Positions 45,440 to 54,822 of a stretch of DNA of 64,000 nucleotides are shown one piece after another. The translations under genes were made by a program, and so were the position numbers. The notes under the pieces were generated by a model that did no database searches, was not told where the DNA came from, and was given only the letters and a program-made list of their open reading frames with translations. The stretch's first letter is position 1, and every line of letters starts with the position of its first letter. Origin of the DNA: Cyanobacteria bacterium TGS_CYA1 (GTDB lineage Bacteria; Cyanobacteriota; Vampirovibrionia; Obscuribacterales; Obscuribacteraceae); assembly GCA_026129135.1 (NCBI GenBank), contig JAHCIQ010000006.1, forward strand, positions 62,001 to 126,000, written 5' to 3'.

Positions 45440-45742
45440 ATGAAAGTCGTGTCTACAATTGTTCTTCTTTCGTCCATTTTTCTTGCTGGATGTTCACAAG
45501 CGCTTGATTCTTCGCCAAGGCTTGCACCTGAAAAAAGCAATGCAGAGCTTGGCGAAAAACTGGAAGCAAAAGAAGAAAAACTTTCACGCATGAAAGAGTC
45601 AATCAACTCACTCAAGGCTCAAATCAAAAAGAGCAATCCAGGGTCTTCTGCCATGTTTTTTCGCGAGCTAGCAAGTCGCCAGGCAGAATTTAGAATACTC
45701 GAACAAGACGTGTATTACTTGCGGCAGCAAGCAAAAAAATAA
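45440..45742 (+). CDS. Small coiled-coil lipoprotein
   Basis: The 100-residue product has a lipoprotein signal peptide (MKVVSTIVLLSSIFLAGC) with the lipobox LAGC, so Cys18 is predicted to be lipidated. After a short linker, a Lys/Glu-rich helix runs to the end (KLEAKEEKLSRMKESINSLK, then AEFRILEQDVYYLRQQ), a likely coiled coil. AAGGAG precedes the ATG and rules out the longer frame from 45395. It converges with the efflux adaptor gene, with 11 bases between the stops. Its partner is unknown. Confidence 0.75.
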   Translation: MKVVSTIVLLSSIFLAGCSQALDSSPRLAPEKSNAELGEKLEAKEEKLSRMKESINSLKAQIKKSNPGSSAMFFRELASRQAEFRILEQDVYYLRQQAKK

Positions 45743-45753
45743 ATCGAATACTT

Positions 45754-47019
45754 TTACTCGGTCGAGTTTTTGACTGCTAGTCCTTCAAGTTCGAGACTGC
45801 CTTTGACAGCAACGACTTCGCCTTGTTTAAGACCCGAAAGCACTTCGTTTTTACCGGCATAAACCGGACCGACCTGGATTTTTCTTTCTTCGAAAGTATC
45901 GGGCGATTTCTGCACATACGCAAGGTGAGCTTCTCCCACTTTCTGTACTGCTTCAGCTGGTATAACAAGAGCATTTTTGGTGGCAGTGCGCACCACCATT
46001 TTTCCAAACATATTTGGATGCAGTAAATCCTGTGTGTTGTCTACAGTGGCTCGAATAGGCAATGTTCTCGTTTTGGGGTCCATGATATTGCCCACGTTGT
46101 CTACCACGCCATGGAACGTTTGTTCCTGGAAGCTGTCTACAATAACGACGGCTGGCTGTTGACGTTTGACATATCGAATGTCTTTTTCGAATACTTGAGC
46201 GAACATCCAGACTGTAGATAAATCCGAAATTTCAAACAATTTGTTAGATGAATCGACCAGTTGACCCACGTCTACCTGACGTTCAATCAGTGTTCCTGAG
46301 CGGGGCGCGACAATGTTGAATACATCGTCGATTTTTCTTGTCTTGAGCACTTCGTCAACTTCTTTTGGCATGATGCCAAACAATCGGAGACGTTCTTTGG
46401 TGCTCACCACTACAGAATTCATTTTATCCTGCAAGTTTTTCACGAGCACTCGAGCTTCTTCAAATTCGCCTTCAGACAGCTCTAGATTAGAGCGTGCGGC
46501 AATTCCTTCGCCATAAAGCAATTTGTTACGCTCGTATTGTTTTTTGGCAAGAGAAAATTTTACTTTGGCTTGCTCCATGTCGGCTTCCAGAATCATCACT
46601 TTTTCAAGCAATTCAGATTCTAGTTTTGCCACCTCATCACTGCGTACAGTGGTCAAAATTTGTCCTTTCTTGACCATGTCGCCTACCTGGACATCGACGT
46701 CTTCAACTCTGCCTGGAACCATCGACAACACAGGTGTAGTCTGGTAGTCGTTCTCTTTCACTTCACCTTCAAGAATTAGTTCTACAGGCAGGGACTGGTA
46801 TGTAACCTGACAGGTGGTCAGTCCGATTTTTTGCAATTGCGACTTTGTAAGATGAAGCATTGAATCATTTTCGTGCTTCGAGACAAAGGGGGTGTGGGCT
46901 TTGATTACATCATTGCCTTCTTTTTGAAATGGGTTTTCTATGCCAAGAAACTGGCATCCACTCAAGCACAAACAAAGTGCAGGCATCAGGCTGAATAAAG
47001 GTCTTATTTTGGATTTCAT
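45754..47019 (-). CDS. RND efflux periplasmic adaptor (CusB/HlyD type), predicted lipoprotein
   Basis: Membrane-fusion protein that joins an RND pump to an outer-membrane channel. It has a lipoprotein signal peptide with LSGC (MKSKIRPLFSLMPALCLCLSGC). The barrel and lipoyl halves flank a coiled coil: GRVEDVDVQVGDMVKKGQIL, then a helical hairpin (about residues 125-200), and on the return strand NIVAPRSGTLIERQVDVGQ. A C-terminal beta-barrel region (VDNTQDLLHPNMFGKMVV) closes it. Its ATG overlaps the last four bases of the pump gene, so the pair is translationally coupled. It has no obvious His/Met-rich metal-binding N-terminus. The substrate is presumably a metal ion, from the pump type. Confidence 0.92.
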   Translation of the reverse strand: MKSKIRPLFSLMPALCLCLSGCQFLGIENPFQKEGNDVIKAHTPFVSKHENDSMLHLTKSQLQKIGLTTCQVTYQSLPVELILEGEVKENDYQTTPVLSMVPGRVEDVDVQVGDMVKKGQILTTVRSDEVAKLESELLEKVMILEADMEQAKVKFSLAKKQYERNKLLYGEGIAARSNLELSEGEFEEARVLVKNLQDKMNSVVVSTKERLRLFGIMPKEVDEVLKTRKIDDVFNIVAPRSGTLIERQVDVGQLVDSSNKLFEISDLSTVWMFAQVFEKDIRYVKRQQPAVVIVDSFQEQTFHGVVDNVGNIMDPKTRTLPIRATVDNTQDLLHPNMFGKMVVRTATKNALVIPAEAVQKVGEAHLAYVQKSPDTFEERKIQVGPVYAGKNEVLSGLKQGEVVAVKGSLELEGLAVKNSTE

Positions 47020-50000
47020 TGATCTTTGTTGCTTGATTCTGTTTCTGCTTCTTCGGGTGGTTTTTCAGGAAAGGCGTAAAGTGGTAAAGCTTCGGCGGTT
47101 TGCGATGACAATTCCATATCAGATTCTACCTGCTTCATTTTGCCTGAGCTAGGGCGGAAATATAAATAAATGCAGGGAAGAACGTATAAAGTGAGGAATG
47201 TACAGAAAATCATTCCGCCTATAATGACTATAGCGAAAGGCTTTTGGGTTTGAGCACCGATTTCGTTTGATAAAGCAGCTGGAAGCAAGCCCACCGCTGC
47301 AATAGCTGCGGTCATCAAAACGGGTCGCATACGGGTGATAGCGCCTTTGTAAACGGCTGTTCTGATTGGAACACCATTCATTCTCAGTTCGTCTACAAAG
47401 GAAACGAGCAGGATGCCATTTTTGACTGCCAGACCAAATAATGCGATAAATCCGACCCCTGCCGAAATTGAGAAATAGGTCTTTGTTACATACAGCGACA
47501 AGACCCCGCCGATGGCTGCAAGCGGAATGACTGAAAAGACTACCATTGCTCCACTCAAAGACCCGCAAGCAAAATAGAGAATTACAAAAATTACGCCTAG
47601 AGTAATCGGTAAAACAATCATCAACTGATTTGATGCTTCTTTTTGGCGTTCGAATTCCCCACTCCAGATTACAGAATAACCTGTGGGTAGCTCCATTTTG
47701 TCTACTTTGGCTTGTGCTTCTGCCACGGCGGTTGCAAGGTCTCGTCCGCGTACATTGGCTCTGATTGTGGCAAGACGACTTCCGCCTTCTCTCCAGATTT
47801 GAGTAGCTCCCATCGTTTCTTTTACTTTGGCGATTTGAGAAAGTGGAATTTTGACACCACTGGGAGTGTCTACCAGGATTTGCTCCAAGTCTTCCGAAGT
47901 GTTGCGATAAGCTTCGGCAAGACGCACTATCACATTGTATCTGCGCTCTTCTTCGATAGCAACTGTGGCTGTTTTTCCACCCAGTTCGATTTCGACCAAA
48001 TCTTTCAAATCGTCCACTGTAAGCCCATAACGAGCAGCAGCAACCCGGTCGATTTCTATTTTTAGCTGCGGCTGACCCATAAGAGGATCGACGATTACAT
48101 CTACAATTCCAGGCGTAGAGCGCATCTGCGCACCAACTTTAATTGCTGTCTGCTCTAGTGTTTCAAGGTCGGGACCGGAAACTTTGGCTACTAGTGAGCC
48201 TTGAACACCTGATAATGCCTCGTCCAGCGTGGTTTGAATATACTGGGTGAAATAATATTTGACGTTAGGAATTTCTTCCAGGTCTTCTTTCATCATTTCA
48301 ATCAGCTTTTCTTTGTCTTCATGCATCTCTTTTGGCCATTCGGCGAATGGCTTGAGACCTATGAAAAACTCGAGGTCGGCAAATCTGTTCGGGTCGGATC
48401 CATCGTCGGGACCCCCTGCTTGTGAAAGCACTCCAGTCACTTCGGGGAATTTGAGCAGCTTCTCACGAATCTGACTGCAAATGCGATTAGCCTCTGCCAG
48501 AGTGACGCTGCCAGGTTTGATGGTTCCTCGAAGCCAGATATTTCCTTCTTCTAAATGCGGAAGAAATTCACTTCCCATGCTTGTATAAATTGGCACTATG
48601 GCAACGAAAGCAGCAATAGCCAAAAGAATGACGAGCCAGCGCAAACGCAAAGCAAAGTGCAAGGTTGGCGCATATATTTTACGTGCCAGAAGGACGATGA
48701 AACTTTCTTTCTCGCGCGGAGGATGATATGGAAACCAGAAAGAACAAAGAACAGGCACCAGGGTCAGTGCGCACAGACCAGCTCCTACCAGAGCTGTGAC
48801 CATCGTAGTGGCAAGTGGTCTGAACAATTTGCCCTCTACTCCGGTAAAAGCGAAAATGGGCAGGAAGGTGGCTATGATTACGATAATGCCAGACACAAGT
48901 GGAGCTGCAACTTCGCATGCAGATTCCCTCAATATCTGTAATCGTTGTAATGGCGTTTTGTTTGGCCCAGCTTCAGAGAAGAAGCGCACGATGTTTTCGG
49001 TCATCACAACGGCACTGTCGACTAGAATTCCAAAATCGATTGCTCCCAGGCTGAGCAAGTTCGCTGGCACACCGAAAATGTTTAAGCCAATGAACGAAAT
49101 GAGCACCGATACTGGAATTACAATAGCCGTTATGACCGCTGGCACAATGTCTACCAGGAACAAACATAGAAAAATAAATACCAGAGCGATGCCTGTAAAG
49201 ACGTTGTGACTGACTGTTTTAACTGTCCGATCGACTAGAGTAGAGCGGTCGTACAAAGTTTCAAAAGTGACACCTGGAGGCAATTTCTTCAGTATGCCAG
49301 GCAGTCTTTGTTTCAATTCGGCAAGAACTTGCGAAGGATTTTCGTCTCTGCGCAAAAGCACAATTCCCTCTACTACGTCGTCTTCGTGGTCGTGCCCTAC
49401 CTGTCCTCGCCTTACGAGTGGTTCGACTGACACTTTGGCTACATCGCGAATTCTTATGGGAATTCCTTCGCCATGCGCTTTGATAACGATTTCTTCGATA
49501 TCGTCAACGCCCTTAAGCAAGCCCATTTCGCGTATAATGAGTGCCTGTCCATTGCGCTCCAGGAAGCCACCACCAGAGGTGGCGTTTGCGTGAGAAACTG
49601 CATTGAATACTTCTTGCAGTGTTATATCGTAAGCGCGTAACTTGTGCGGGTCTATCTGAATTAGATAAGACTTGGTAGGACCACCCTGGCTGATTACACC
49701 GATGACGCCCGGAATCTGTCTGAATAGCCGCTCCAGTTCCCATTGTTGAAAGGAGCGCAGTTCCATGGGGGTGAAATATCGGCTGTGCAGTGCATATCTG
49801 TAAATTTCGCGAAGCGAGCCAACCTCTGGTTCCAGTTGCGGGTTTGCATCGGGAGGCAATTCGACGCGAGTAAGACGTTCGAGTACTTGCTGACGAGCAA
49901 GCGAGACTGGTGTGCCGTCTGAAAATGTGGTGGTGACAACCGAAAGACCATACAAAGAAAGAGATCTCAGACGAATTTGTCTTGGAATTCCTAAAAGCTC

Positions 50001-50222
50001 TTTTTCCATTGGAATAGTAACGAGCTTTTCGACCTCTTCTCCACCTTTGCCGGGATAAAGAGTAATAATTCGAACTTGAGGGTTGGACAGCTCAGGATAA
50101 GCTTCAAGCGGCAATTTCTTCCAGGCCAATACTCCAAGCGCCACTATTACGCCTGTTACAATCAGCGTCATAAACCGGCCTTTCAGCGAATGTTCAACCA
50201 GCCAGTTTATTGCATTGTGCAC
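47016..50222 (-). CDS. Heavy-metal-type RND efflux pump (CusA/CzcA family)
   Basis: The 1068-residue product has the twelve-helix RND architecture with two large periplasmic loops. The start is WLVEHSLKGRFMTLIVTGVIVALG. The fourth helix holds the proton-relay residues of heavy-metal RND pumps, Asp396, Asp402 and Glu409 in DFGILVDSAVVMTEN, equivalent to the Asp-Asp-Glu set of CzcA. QGGPTKSYLIQIDPHKL and GPTIKPGSVTLAEANR-like loops fit the family. It should export a divalent or monovalent metal cation together with the adaptor downstream. The start is GTG at 50222, four bases after the permease stop. No TolC-like channel gene is nearby. Confidence 0.95.
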   Translation of the reverse strand: MHNAINWLVEHSLKGRFMTLIVTGVIVALGVLAWKKLPLEAYPELSNPQVRIITLYPGKGGEEVEKLVTIPMEKELLGIPRQIRLRSLSLYGLSVVTTTFSDGTPVSLARQQVLERLTRVELPPDANPQLEPEVGSLREIYRYALHSRYFTPMELRSFQQWELERLFRQIPGVIGVISQGGPTKSYLIQIDPHKLRAYDITLQEVFNAVSHANATSGGGFLERNGQALIIREMGLLKGVDDIEEIVIKAHGEGIPIRIRDVAKVSVEPLVRRGQVGHDHEDDVVEGIVLLRRDENPSQVLAELKQRLPGILKKLPPGVTFETLYDRSTLVDRTVKTVSHNVFTGIALVFIFLCLFLVDIVPAVITAIVIPVSVLISFIGLNIFGVPANLLSLGAIDFGILVDSAVVMTENIVRFFSEAGPNKTPLQRLQILRESACEVAAPLVSGIIVIIATFLPIFAFTGVEGKLFRPLATTMVTALVGAGLCALTLVPVLCSFWFPYHPPREKESFIVLLARKIYAPTLHFALRLRWLVILLAIAAFVAIVPIYTSMGSEFLPHLEEGNIWLRGTIKPGSVTLAEANRICSQIREKLLKFPEVTGVLSQAGGPDDGSDPNRFADLEFFIGLKPFAEWPKEMHEDKEKLIEMMKEDLEEIPNVKYYFTQYIQTTLDEALSGVQGSLVAKVSGPDLETLEQTAIKVGAQMRSTPGIVDVIVDPLMGQPQLKIEIDRVAAARYGLTVDDLKDLVEIELGGKTATVAIEEERRYNVIVRLAEAYRNTSEDLEQILVDTPSGVKIPLSQIAKVKETMGATQIWREGGSRLATIRANVRGRDLATAVAEAQAKVDKMELPTGYSVIWSGEFERQKEASNQLMIVLPITLGVIFVILYFACGSLSGAMVVFSVIPLAAIGGVLSLYVTKTYFSISAGVGFIALFGLAVKNGILLVSFVDELRMNGVPIRTAVYKGAITRMRPVLMTAAIAAVGLLPAALSNEIGAQTQKPFAIVIIGGMIFCTFLTLYVLPCIYLYFRPSSGKMKQVESDMELSSQTAEALPLYAFPEKPPEEAETESSNKDQ

Positions 50223-50226
50223 AATG

Positions 50227-52152
50227 TCAGCTCACGTGAATCTTGGGACGTTGTTCGGGGTCGGTTTCCTCGGCTCTTAAAATTTCTCTGGTCACAGGGG
50301 CAATTTCGCCTTCTCCCAGAAAAATATATTTAAAAACGTATCCAAGAGGATGTCCTTCAGTCCAGCCGAAATAGGCATGCGGAATGGTTTTAGTACGGTC
50401 TCGAATATCCAGCAAAATAGCTGCAATGGCGTTTGGAACGGCCGAGCTCTGACAGCGCAAGACTTTGTTGCCATCGACCAGGTGTCCAGTTACGTGCAAA
50501 ACGTTATCTATAAATTCAGATGCGTCTTGCACCCTCACCTCTAGAAAGATGAGCTGCGCTTCTTCAGGTGTAAGTTTATGCACTTTGCGTGTTTCGGCTT
50601 CTTTGGCGCTGTATTCCATGCCGCCTGGTCTGTGCGAAAGAATCGAAATTTCGCCTTCTTTTAGAAGTGCTTCCTGGAAGAAACTTTCAGCCACGTCGTC
50701 ATACGAAACTTTTTGTATGCGCAATTCAAGCGAGCGCACAGTGCGTGAAAGCAAAGATGAGGCAAGAATAGCTGCGATGAAGAAAGAGGCAATATGAAGA
50801 CCTTCAGGACGTTCTATTATGTTTGCAATCAGTGTGTACAAGAAGACACAGGTAATTACCGAAAATGCAGTACGTTTTGCTTTGCTTATTTTCCAGTAAG
50901 TCAGAGTCACGGCAAATGAATCGCATGTCATCAATACCAAAACACCAGTTGCATAAGCACCGGCTTGAGCGTCAACATTGGCTTTGAAAATCAAAGTGAC
51001 TGCAAATGCCACTATCAAAAAGAACACCACGAGCGGGCGCATCGCAGCCGACCAGTTGGGCGCCATGCCGTATCTGGGCAAATATCTCGGCACCAGATTG
51101 AGCAAACCAGCAAGAGCCGAAGCACCTGCAAACCATAAAATTGCAATGGTGCTAGCGTCGTAAATGCTTCCCCAGGTGTGACCTAAAAGTTCGTGTGCCA
51201 GATAAGATATGGCACGACCGTTAGCATCTCCACCTTCGACAAAAGCTTCTGGTGGAATTAATAGACTGGTGGCAAAGCTGCTTGTCATAAGCATTAATCC
51301 CATTATGAGAGCAGCTGTCAAAAGCAGTTTTCTAGTGTTGGCAATTCGTCCGGTAGGACTTTCAGGAGTATCGTCTGCATACCCGCGCACGTGCGGCATA
51401 ACTGCCACACCAGTTTCAAACCCCGACATACCCAGAGCCAATTTTGGAAAAACTAGCATAGCCATGCCAATCATCGGCCAAATCGAATGATATGTGCTTG
51501 TGAGTCGGTTCTGCCAGTTCGAAAACAATTCGGGATGGTGGAGTAAATTGTCCATCGCTACACCAATTGTGATGGCATTTGCGACCAGATAAGTGCCTAC
51601 TATGAGAGTTGACAAACCAATTGCCTCTTTGAACCCGGTCAGGAATATCATCCCGAGCAGTCCTAAAAGCATAAGAGTTATTACCACTCTATCCAGCATA
51701 AACGCAGGTACTGCTTGTTGAATCAAAGGATTTTCGACAATGTGCGCAGTTGCGTCTGCTGCTGAAAGAGTAATGGTAATAATAAAGTCGGTACAGGCAA
51801 ATCCAAGTAAAACAAGAACGAATGTTTTGCCTCTCCAGCCTGGAAAAAGGCGTGATAAGAGAGAGAGGCTGCCCTGACCGTGGGGGCTGATACGACTTAC
51901 TGTCGAATAGACTGGCAGCGCACCAAACAATGTGAGAATAATTAGAATAAAGGTGGCAACAGGCGACAAAAGCCCGGCTGCAAGATATGCGATACCGGGC
52001 TGATATCCAAGGGTGGAGAAGTAATCGACGCCTGTAAGGCACATTACTTTAGGCCACCAGTCCTGGTGTGTTTCTTTTTCTTTTCCTCGTTGTCGAAGTC
52101 CTTCGAAAAACCAGATCAGGAATTTGTTCTTAAGTCGATCACGTGACGTCAT
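50227..52152 (-). CDS. APC-superfamily permease with C-terminal cytosolic domain
   Basis: The 641-residue product has about twelve membrane helices (residues 40-480), starting with [20 protein letters not shown]. This is an unwound helix-1 motif of APC-type amino acid or cation transporters. The last 150 residues are soluble, with [20 protein letters not shown] and a segment ending PYAYFGW-like that I do not recognise. It lies five bases after yceI and four bases before the RND pump, so it belongs to that operon. The transported solute is not evident. Amino acids or a metal-chelating compound would fit the context. Confidence 0.85.
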   Translation of the reverse strand: MTSRDRLKNKFLIWFFEGLRQRGKEKETHQDWWPKVMCLTGVDYFSTLGYQPGIAYLAAGLLSPVATFILIILTLFGALPVYSTVSRISPHGQGSLSLLSRLFPGWRGKTFVLVLLGFACTDFIITITLSAADATAHIVENPLIQQAVPAFMLDRVVITLMLLGLLGMIFLTGFKEAIGLSTLIVGTYLVANAITIGVAMDNLLHHPELFSNWQNRLTSTYHSIWPMIGMAMLVFPKLALGMSGFETGVAVMPHVRGYADDTPESPTGRIANTRKLLLTAALIMGLMLMTSSFATSLLIPPEAFVEGGDANGRAISYLAHELLGHTWGSIYDASTIAILWFAGASALAGLLNLVPRYLPRYGMAPNWSAAMRPLVVFFLIVAFAVTLIFKANVDAQAGAYATGVLVLMTCDSFAVTLTYWKISKAKRTAFSVITCVFLYTLIANIIERPEGLHIASFFIAAILASSLLSRTVRSLELRIQKVSYDDVAESFFQEALLKEGEISILSHRPGGMEYSAKEAETRKVHKLTPEEAQLIFLEVRVQDASEFIDNVLHVTGHLVDGNKVLRCQSSAVPNAIAAILLDIRDRTKTIPHAYFGWTEGHPLGYVFKYIFLGEGEIAPVTREILRAEETDPEQRPKIHVS

Positions 52153-52157
52153 TTTGG

Positions 52158-52829
52158 TTAAGCTTGCGCCTTGCTGTCACTTTTGACCAGCTCCAGATCG
52201 ATTTCGAAATTGATTTCATCACCAACCATCGCTCCACCGTTATCCAGTGTTTTGTTGTATGAAACACCAAATTCTTTGCGGTTCAATTTCCCTTTGGCGC
52301 TTACGCCCATGTGCGGCGCACCTTTGATCATCACTGGTTTTGAAAGTGGTTCGGCATTGAGAGTGACTTTTTTAGTGACACCATGCATGGTGAAATTGCC
52401 TTCCAGAGCGAATGCTCCATTTTTTCCTGGAACTACTTTGGTGGAAACGAATTTCATACTTGGATATTTTTCTGTTTCGAGAAAATCACCACCGCGCAAA
52501 TGCTCGTCGCGTTTTGGCTCCTGGGTAGAAATTGTCTTTGCATCGATAGTGGCATCGACTGAAGCTTTCGACAATGTTTTTCCGTCATATTTCACTTTGC
52601 CTGAAACCTGACCAAAATTGCCCCGCACGTTGGAGACCATCATGTGTCTTACGGTGAAATTGACTGCTGAGTGCGCAGTATCGATATCCCATGTGTCCAC
52701 ACTTACAGGAGCGGCTTTGGCAGGTGCTTTAGCTGGTTCTTTGCTTGCAGAAGCTGCTTCTTTTGCCAGAGAAGGCAAATTGCAGGCGAAGCCAAGCAAA
52801 AGTGCTGCGGTGAAAAACAATCGCTTCAT
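52158..52829 (-). CDS. YceI-family periplasmic lipid-binding-type protein
   Basis: The 223-residue product has a signal peptide ([20 protein letters not shown], cleavage near SLAKE), an Ala/Lys/Pro linker and a YceI domain from about residue 42. Landmarks are [56 protein letters not shown] and [15 protein letters not shown]. YceI proteins form lipocalin-like barrels that bind long isoprenoid chains. It is separated from the EVE gene by nine bases and from the permease gene by five, so all three are one operon. Confidence 0.93.
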   Translation of the reverse strand: MKRLFFTAALLLGFACNLPSLAKEAASASKEPAKAPAKAAPVSVDTWDIDTAHSAVNFTVRHMMVSNVRGNFGQVSGKVKYDGKTLSKASVDATIDAKTISTQEPKRDEHLRGGDFLETEKYPSMKFVSTKVVPGKNGAFALEGNFTMHGVTKKVTLNAEPLSKPVMIKGAPHMGVSAKGKLNRKEFGVSYNKTLDNGGAMVGDEINFEIDLELVKSDSKAQA

Positions 52830-52838
52830 TTCAATTCC

Positions 52839-53345
52839 TCATTTAGGGGTGTTTTTTTCCATGTTTAGCACGGTCTGCCATTCGTTTGATTGAACAGGCT
52901 GTATTGATAGCCTGCTGCCTGCCTGGACGACCAACATTTTCTCAAGGGCGGGATTCGACTTCAGTTCTTGCAAAGAGATCAGTCTATTTAGCTTTCGTAC
53001 AAATTTTACGTCAACCATGTACCAGGTGGGATTGTCGGCCTTGCTCTTGGGGTCATAGTACTTGGATTTCGGATCAAGCGCCGTGTGGTCAGGATAACCG
53101 GCTTTACATACCTCAGCAATTCCAACTATTCCGATTGCTGGTTTTCCATCGTCTGTTTTGGCATTACTGTGATAGATAAAGACGTGGTCGCCTGGTTTTG
53201 CATCGTCGCGAAGCGAATTTCGTGCCTGGTAGTTGCGAATTCCTTCCCAGTAACAAGTTTTTTCCTTTTGCAACTGGTCAATCGAATATACGTCTGGTTC
53301 GGTCTTGAACAACCAGTATCGAACGCCTTTGTCTTTTGTTGCCAT
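52839..53345 (-). CDS. EVE-domain protein
   Basis: The 168-residue product is one EVE (PUA-like) domain: YWLFKTEPDVYSIDQLQKE, CYWEGIRNYQARNSLRDD, KPGDHVFIYHSN, GIVGIAEVCKAGYPDHTAL and the closing QAGSRLSIQPVQSNEW. EVE domains resemble readers of modified bases. Some act in restriction-like defence, but standalone bacterial forms such as this one are usually housekeeping proteins of unknown role. It is the first gene of the five-gene cluster EVE-YceI-permease-RND pump-adaptor. Confidence 0.93.
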   Translation of the reverse strand: MATKDKGVRYWLFKTEPDVYSIDQLQKEKTCYWEGIRNYQARNSLRDDAKPGDHVFIYHSNAKTDDGKPAIGIVGIAEVCKAGYPDHTALDPKSKYYDPKSKADNPTWYMVDVKFVRKLNRLISLQELKSNPALEKMLVVQAGSRLSIQPVQSNEWQTVLNMEKNTPK

Positions 53346-53453
53346 TGACTACCTGTGAAATCGATAAGACTCAGAGCGGCGAAGTATAACACCAAATTAG
53401 GTGCCAAAGCGGGGACCAGTTTGTGATCGATTTGTGATGAAGATTACTTAAAA

Positions 53454-54035
53454 TTAGCGAGATACGAAGCGCTTCAAGCGCTGACCTACGAGATCCTGTC
53501 TCACTTCATTTGTGCAATGAGGCATCTGGTATGCGTAATTTGCCGGATAGGGATTGTATTGGGCCGTGTATTGCGGATATTGCTCGTAGGCTGCTGGATA
53601 ATTCTGGTAATTTTGAACTGGAACACGCATTGGTGTAGCCATCTGAGGTGTCATTTGAACGGGCATTTGGGATTGCTCGAAAGACTGTGTTTCGTTTAAT
53701 GGAACCATGGTTGGGAAAACTGTTTCAGCGGCTTGAATTGCGCCGGCTGGATTTTCAAAGATCTCTGGTCGTGGTTTGTTATGGTTTGATGCCTGCGCGG
53801 CGTCTCTTTGATACGCATTCAAACCAACAAGGCTGATTGAAATTAGAAGAAGCATAGAGGCGATTATTTTGATTTTCAGTATTTTCTTGGAGTTGTCGGG
53901 ACGCTCTGCGCATCCACAAAGACATTCTTCGTTTGCAGATGATTTGTGTCCAGATTCAAAATTCACAGATGGCAGAGAAAGACTTTGCCCGACTTCGTGC
54001 AACTCTTCTCTCAATTCAGGTGGTGTAGGAAACAT
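53454..54035 (-). CDS. Single-pass membrane protein with Tyr/Pro/Gln-rich C-terminus
   Basis: The ATG at 54035 has AAAGG seven bases upstream and is preferred to the longer frame from 54080. The 193-residue product has a cytosolic N-terminus with a Cys-rich CLCGCAER patch. A membrane helix (about residues 70-90, ILKIKIIASMLLLISISLVG) follows. The external tail is low complexity, rich in Tyr, Pro, Gln and Asn (YPAAYEQYPQYTAQYNPYP). No family is recognised. It resembles the next gene upstream in plan: short N-terminus, one helix, low-complexity tail. Confidence 0.6.
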   Translation of the reverse strand: MFPTPPELREELHEVGQSLSLPSVNFESGHKSSANEECLCGCAERPDNSKKILKIKIIASMLLLISISLVGLNAYQRDAAQASNHNKPRPEIFENPAGAIQAAETVFPTMVPLNETQSFEQSQMPVQMTPQMATPMRVPVQNYQNYPAAYEQYPQYTAQYNPYPANYAYQMPHCTNEVRQDLVGQRLKRFVSR

Positions 54036-54227
54036 GTATTTACCTTTGTCTGGAGCCACCGTGAGCCCTCTGCTTGACATTCTGAGTGATGCGATATTGG
54101 TAGTCAAGCAAAAGGTGGTGAAATTACGTAGAAGTAATCTCCATCTTCATTTTGACTGGGTTTCCAGACGTGCGAATATGAGCGCGTTATAATATTGCCG
54201 GTGGTGCCTACCTAGAAGTCTGTGACT

Positions 54228-54641
54228 TCAGTCGTTAGAACCGAATCTTCTAGGCAAGCCAAACCCCGGCTGGTAGTGCGGGTGGAGGGAGCTACCCGAC
54301 AGTTGAGTCTGTTTGTTCTGATTGTCGAACGCGAATGCAGGTTGAGCGAAGAAATCAGATTTCAATTCCATTTTGGGTTTTTCTTGGTTCGAACCTAGAG
54401 CCTGTTTTCGATCAAGCTCCATGAAGTAACAAAGGGTGCAAAGCATTGCACAGGCTACTACAAATAGTGCGGCTACTCTGATCATGGTGTCCAGAAAAGA
54501 GTGTTCCAGCTTTTCGACTTTGGCATAAACAGTTGCTTGTGGTTGTTTAATTCCCTTGTGAGCGAAATATCTTTCCATAGCTTCTCCGATGGTACGCCAT
54601 TCTTGTTCGAAATTCGGTGGAACGTGATATGAATGGAACAT
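54228..54641 (-). CDS. Small single-pass membrane protein
   Basis: The ATG at 54641 (GGGGG about nine bases upstream) gives 137 residues; the ATG at 54701 would add twenty. A charged N-terminal region (NFEQEWRTIGEAMERYFAHK) precedes one hydrophobic helix (about residues 55-77, VAALFVVACAMLCTLCYF with three Cys). The external tail is rich in Gln, Pro, Ser and Gly (LHPHYQPGFGLPRRFG). No family is recognised. It lies upstream of the 53454 gene on the same strand with a 192-base gap that contains the partial stem CCTAGAAG / CTTCTAGG. Confidence 0.55.
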   Translation of the reverse strand: MFHSYHVPPNFEQEWRTIGEAMERYFAHKGIKQPQATVYAKVEKLEHSFLDTMIRVAALFVVACAMLCTLCYFMELDRKQALGSNQEKPKMELKSDFFAQPAFAFDNQNKQTQLSGSSLHPHYQPGFGLPRRFGSND

Positions 54642-54822
54642 TGCTAATACCCCCAGTATTAGTGCCGTTGATTCCGATTCAAAAACTTGCTTCCGCCACA
54701 TACTGTTGTAAGGCCGCCAGGAAGGGAAGTCAAGAAAACTAATATGTCAAGCTGTTACGGCGTGTTTCGAAATGTAACAGGAATTGTAAAGCTCGAAAAG
54801 CTCTTCATCTCTACATTTTCGC

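Noticed and set aside
54211-54253. CCTAGAAG / CTTCTAGG inverted repeat as a terminator
   Set aside because: The loop is long (about 27 bases), there is no U-run on either strand, and it overlaps the end of a coding region.
53346-54822. tRNA or small RNA genes in the intergenic gaps
   Set aside because: I looked for cloverleaf arms and T-loop-like sequence by eye in the gaps and found none. A covariance-model search would be needed to be sure.
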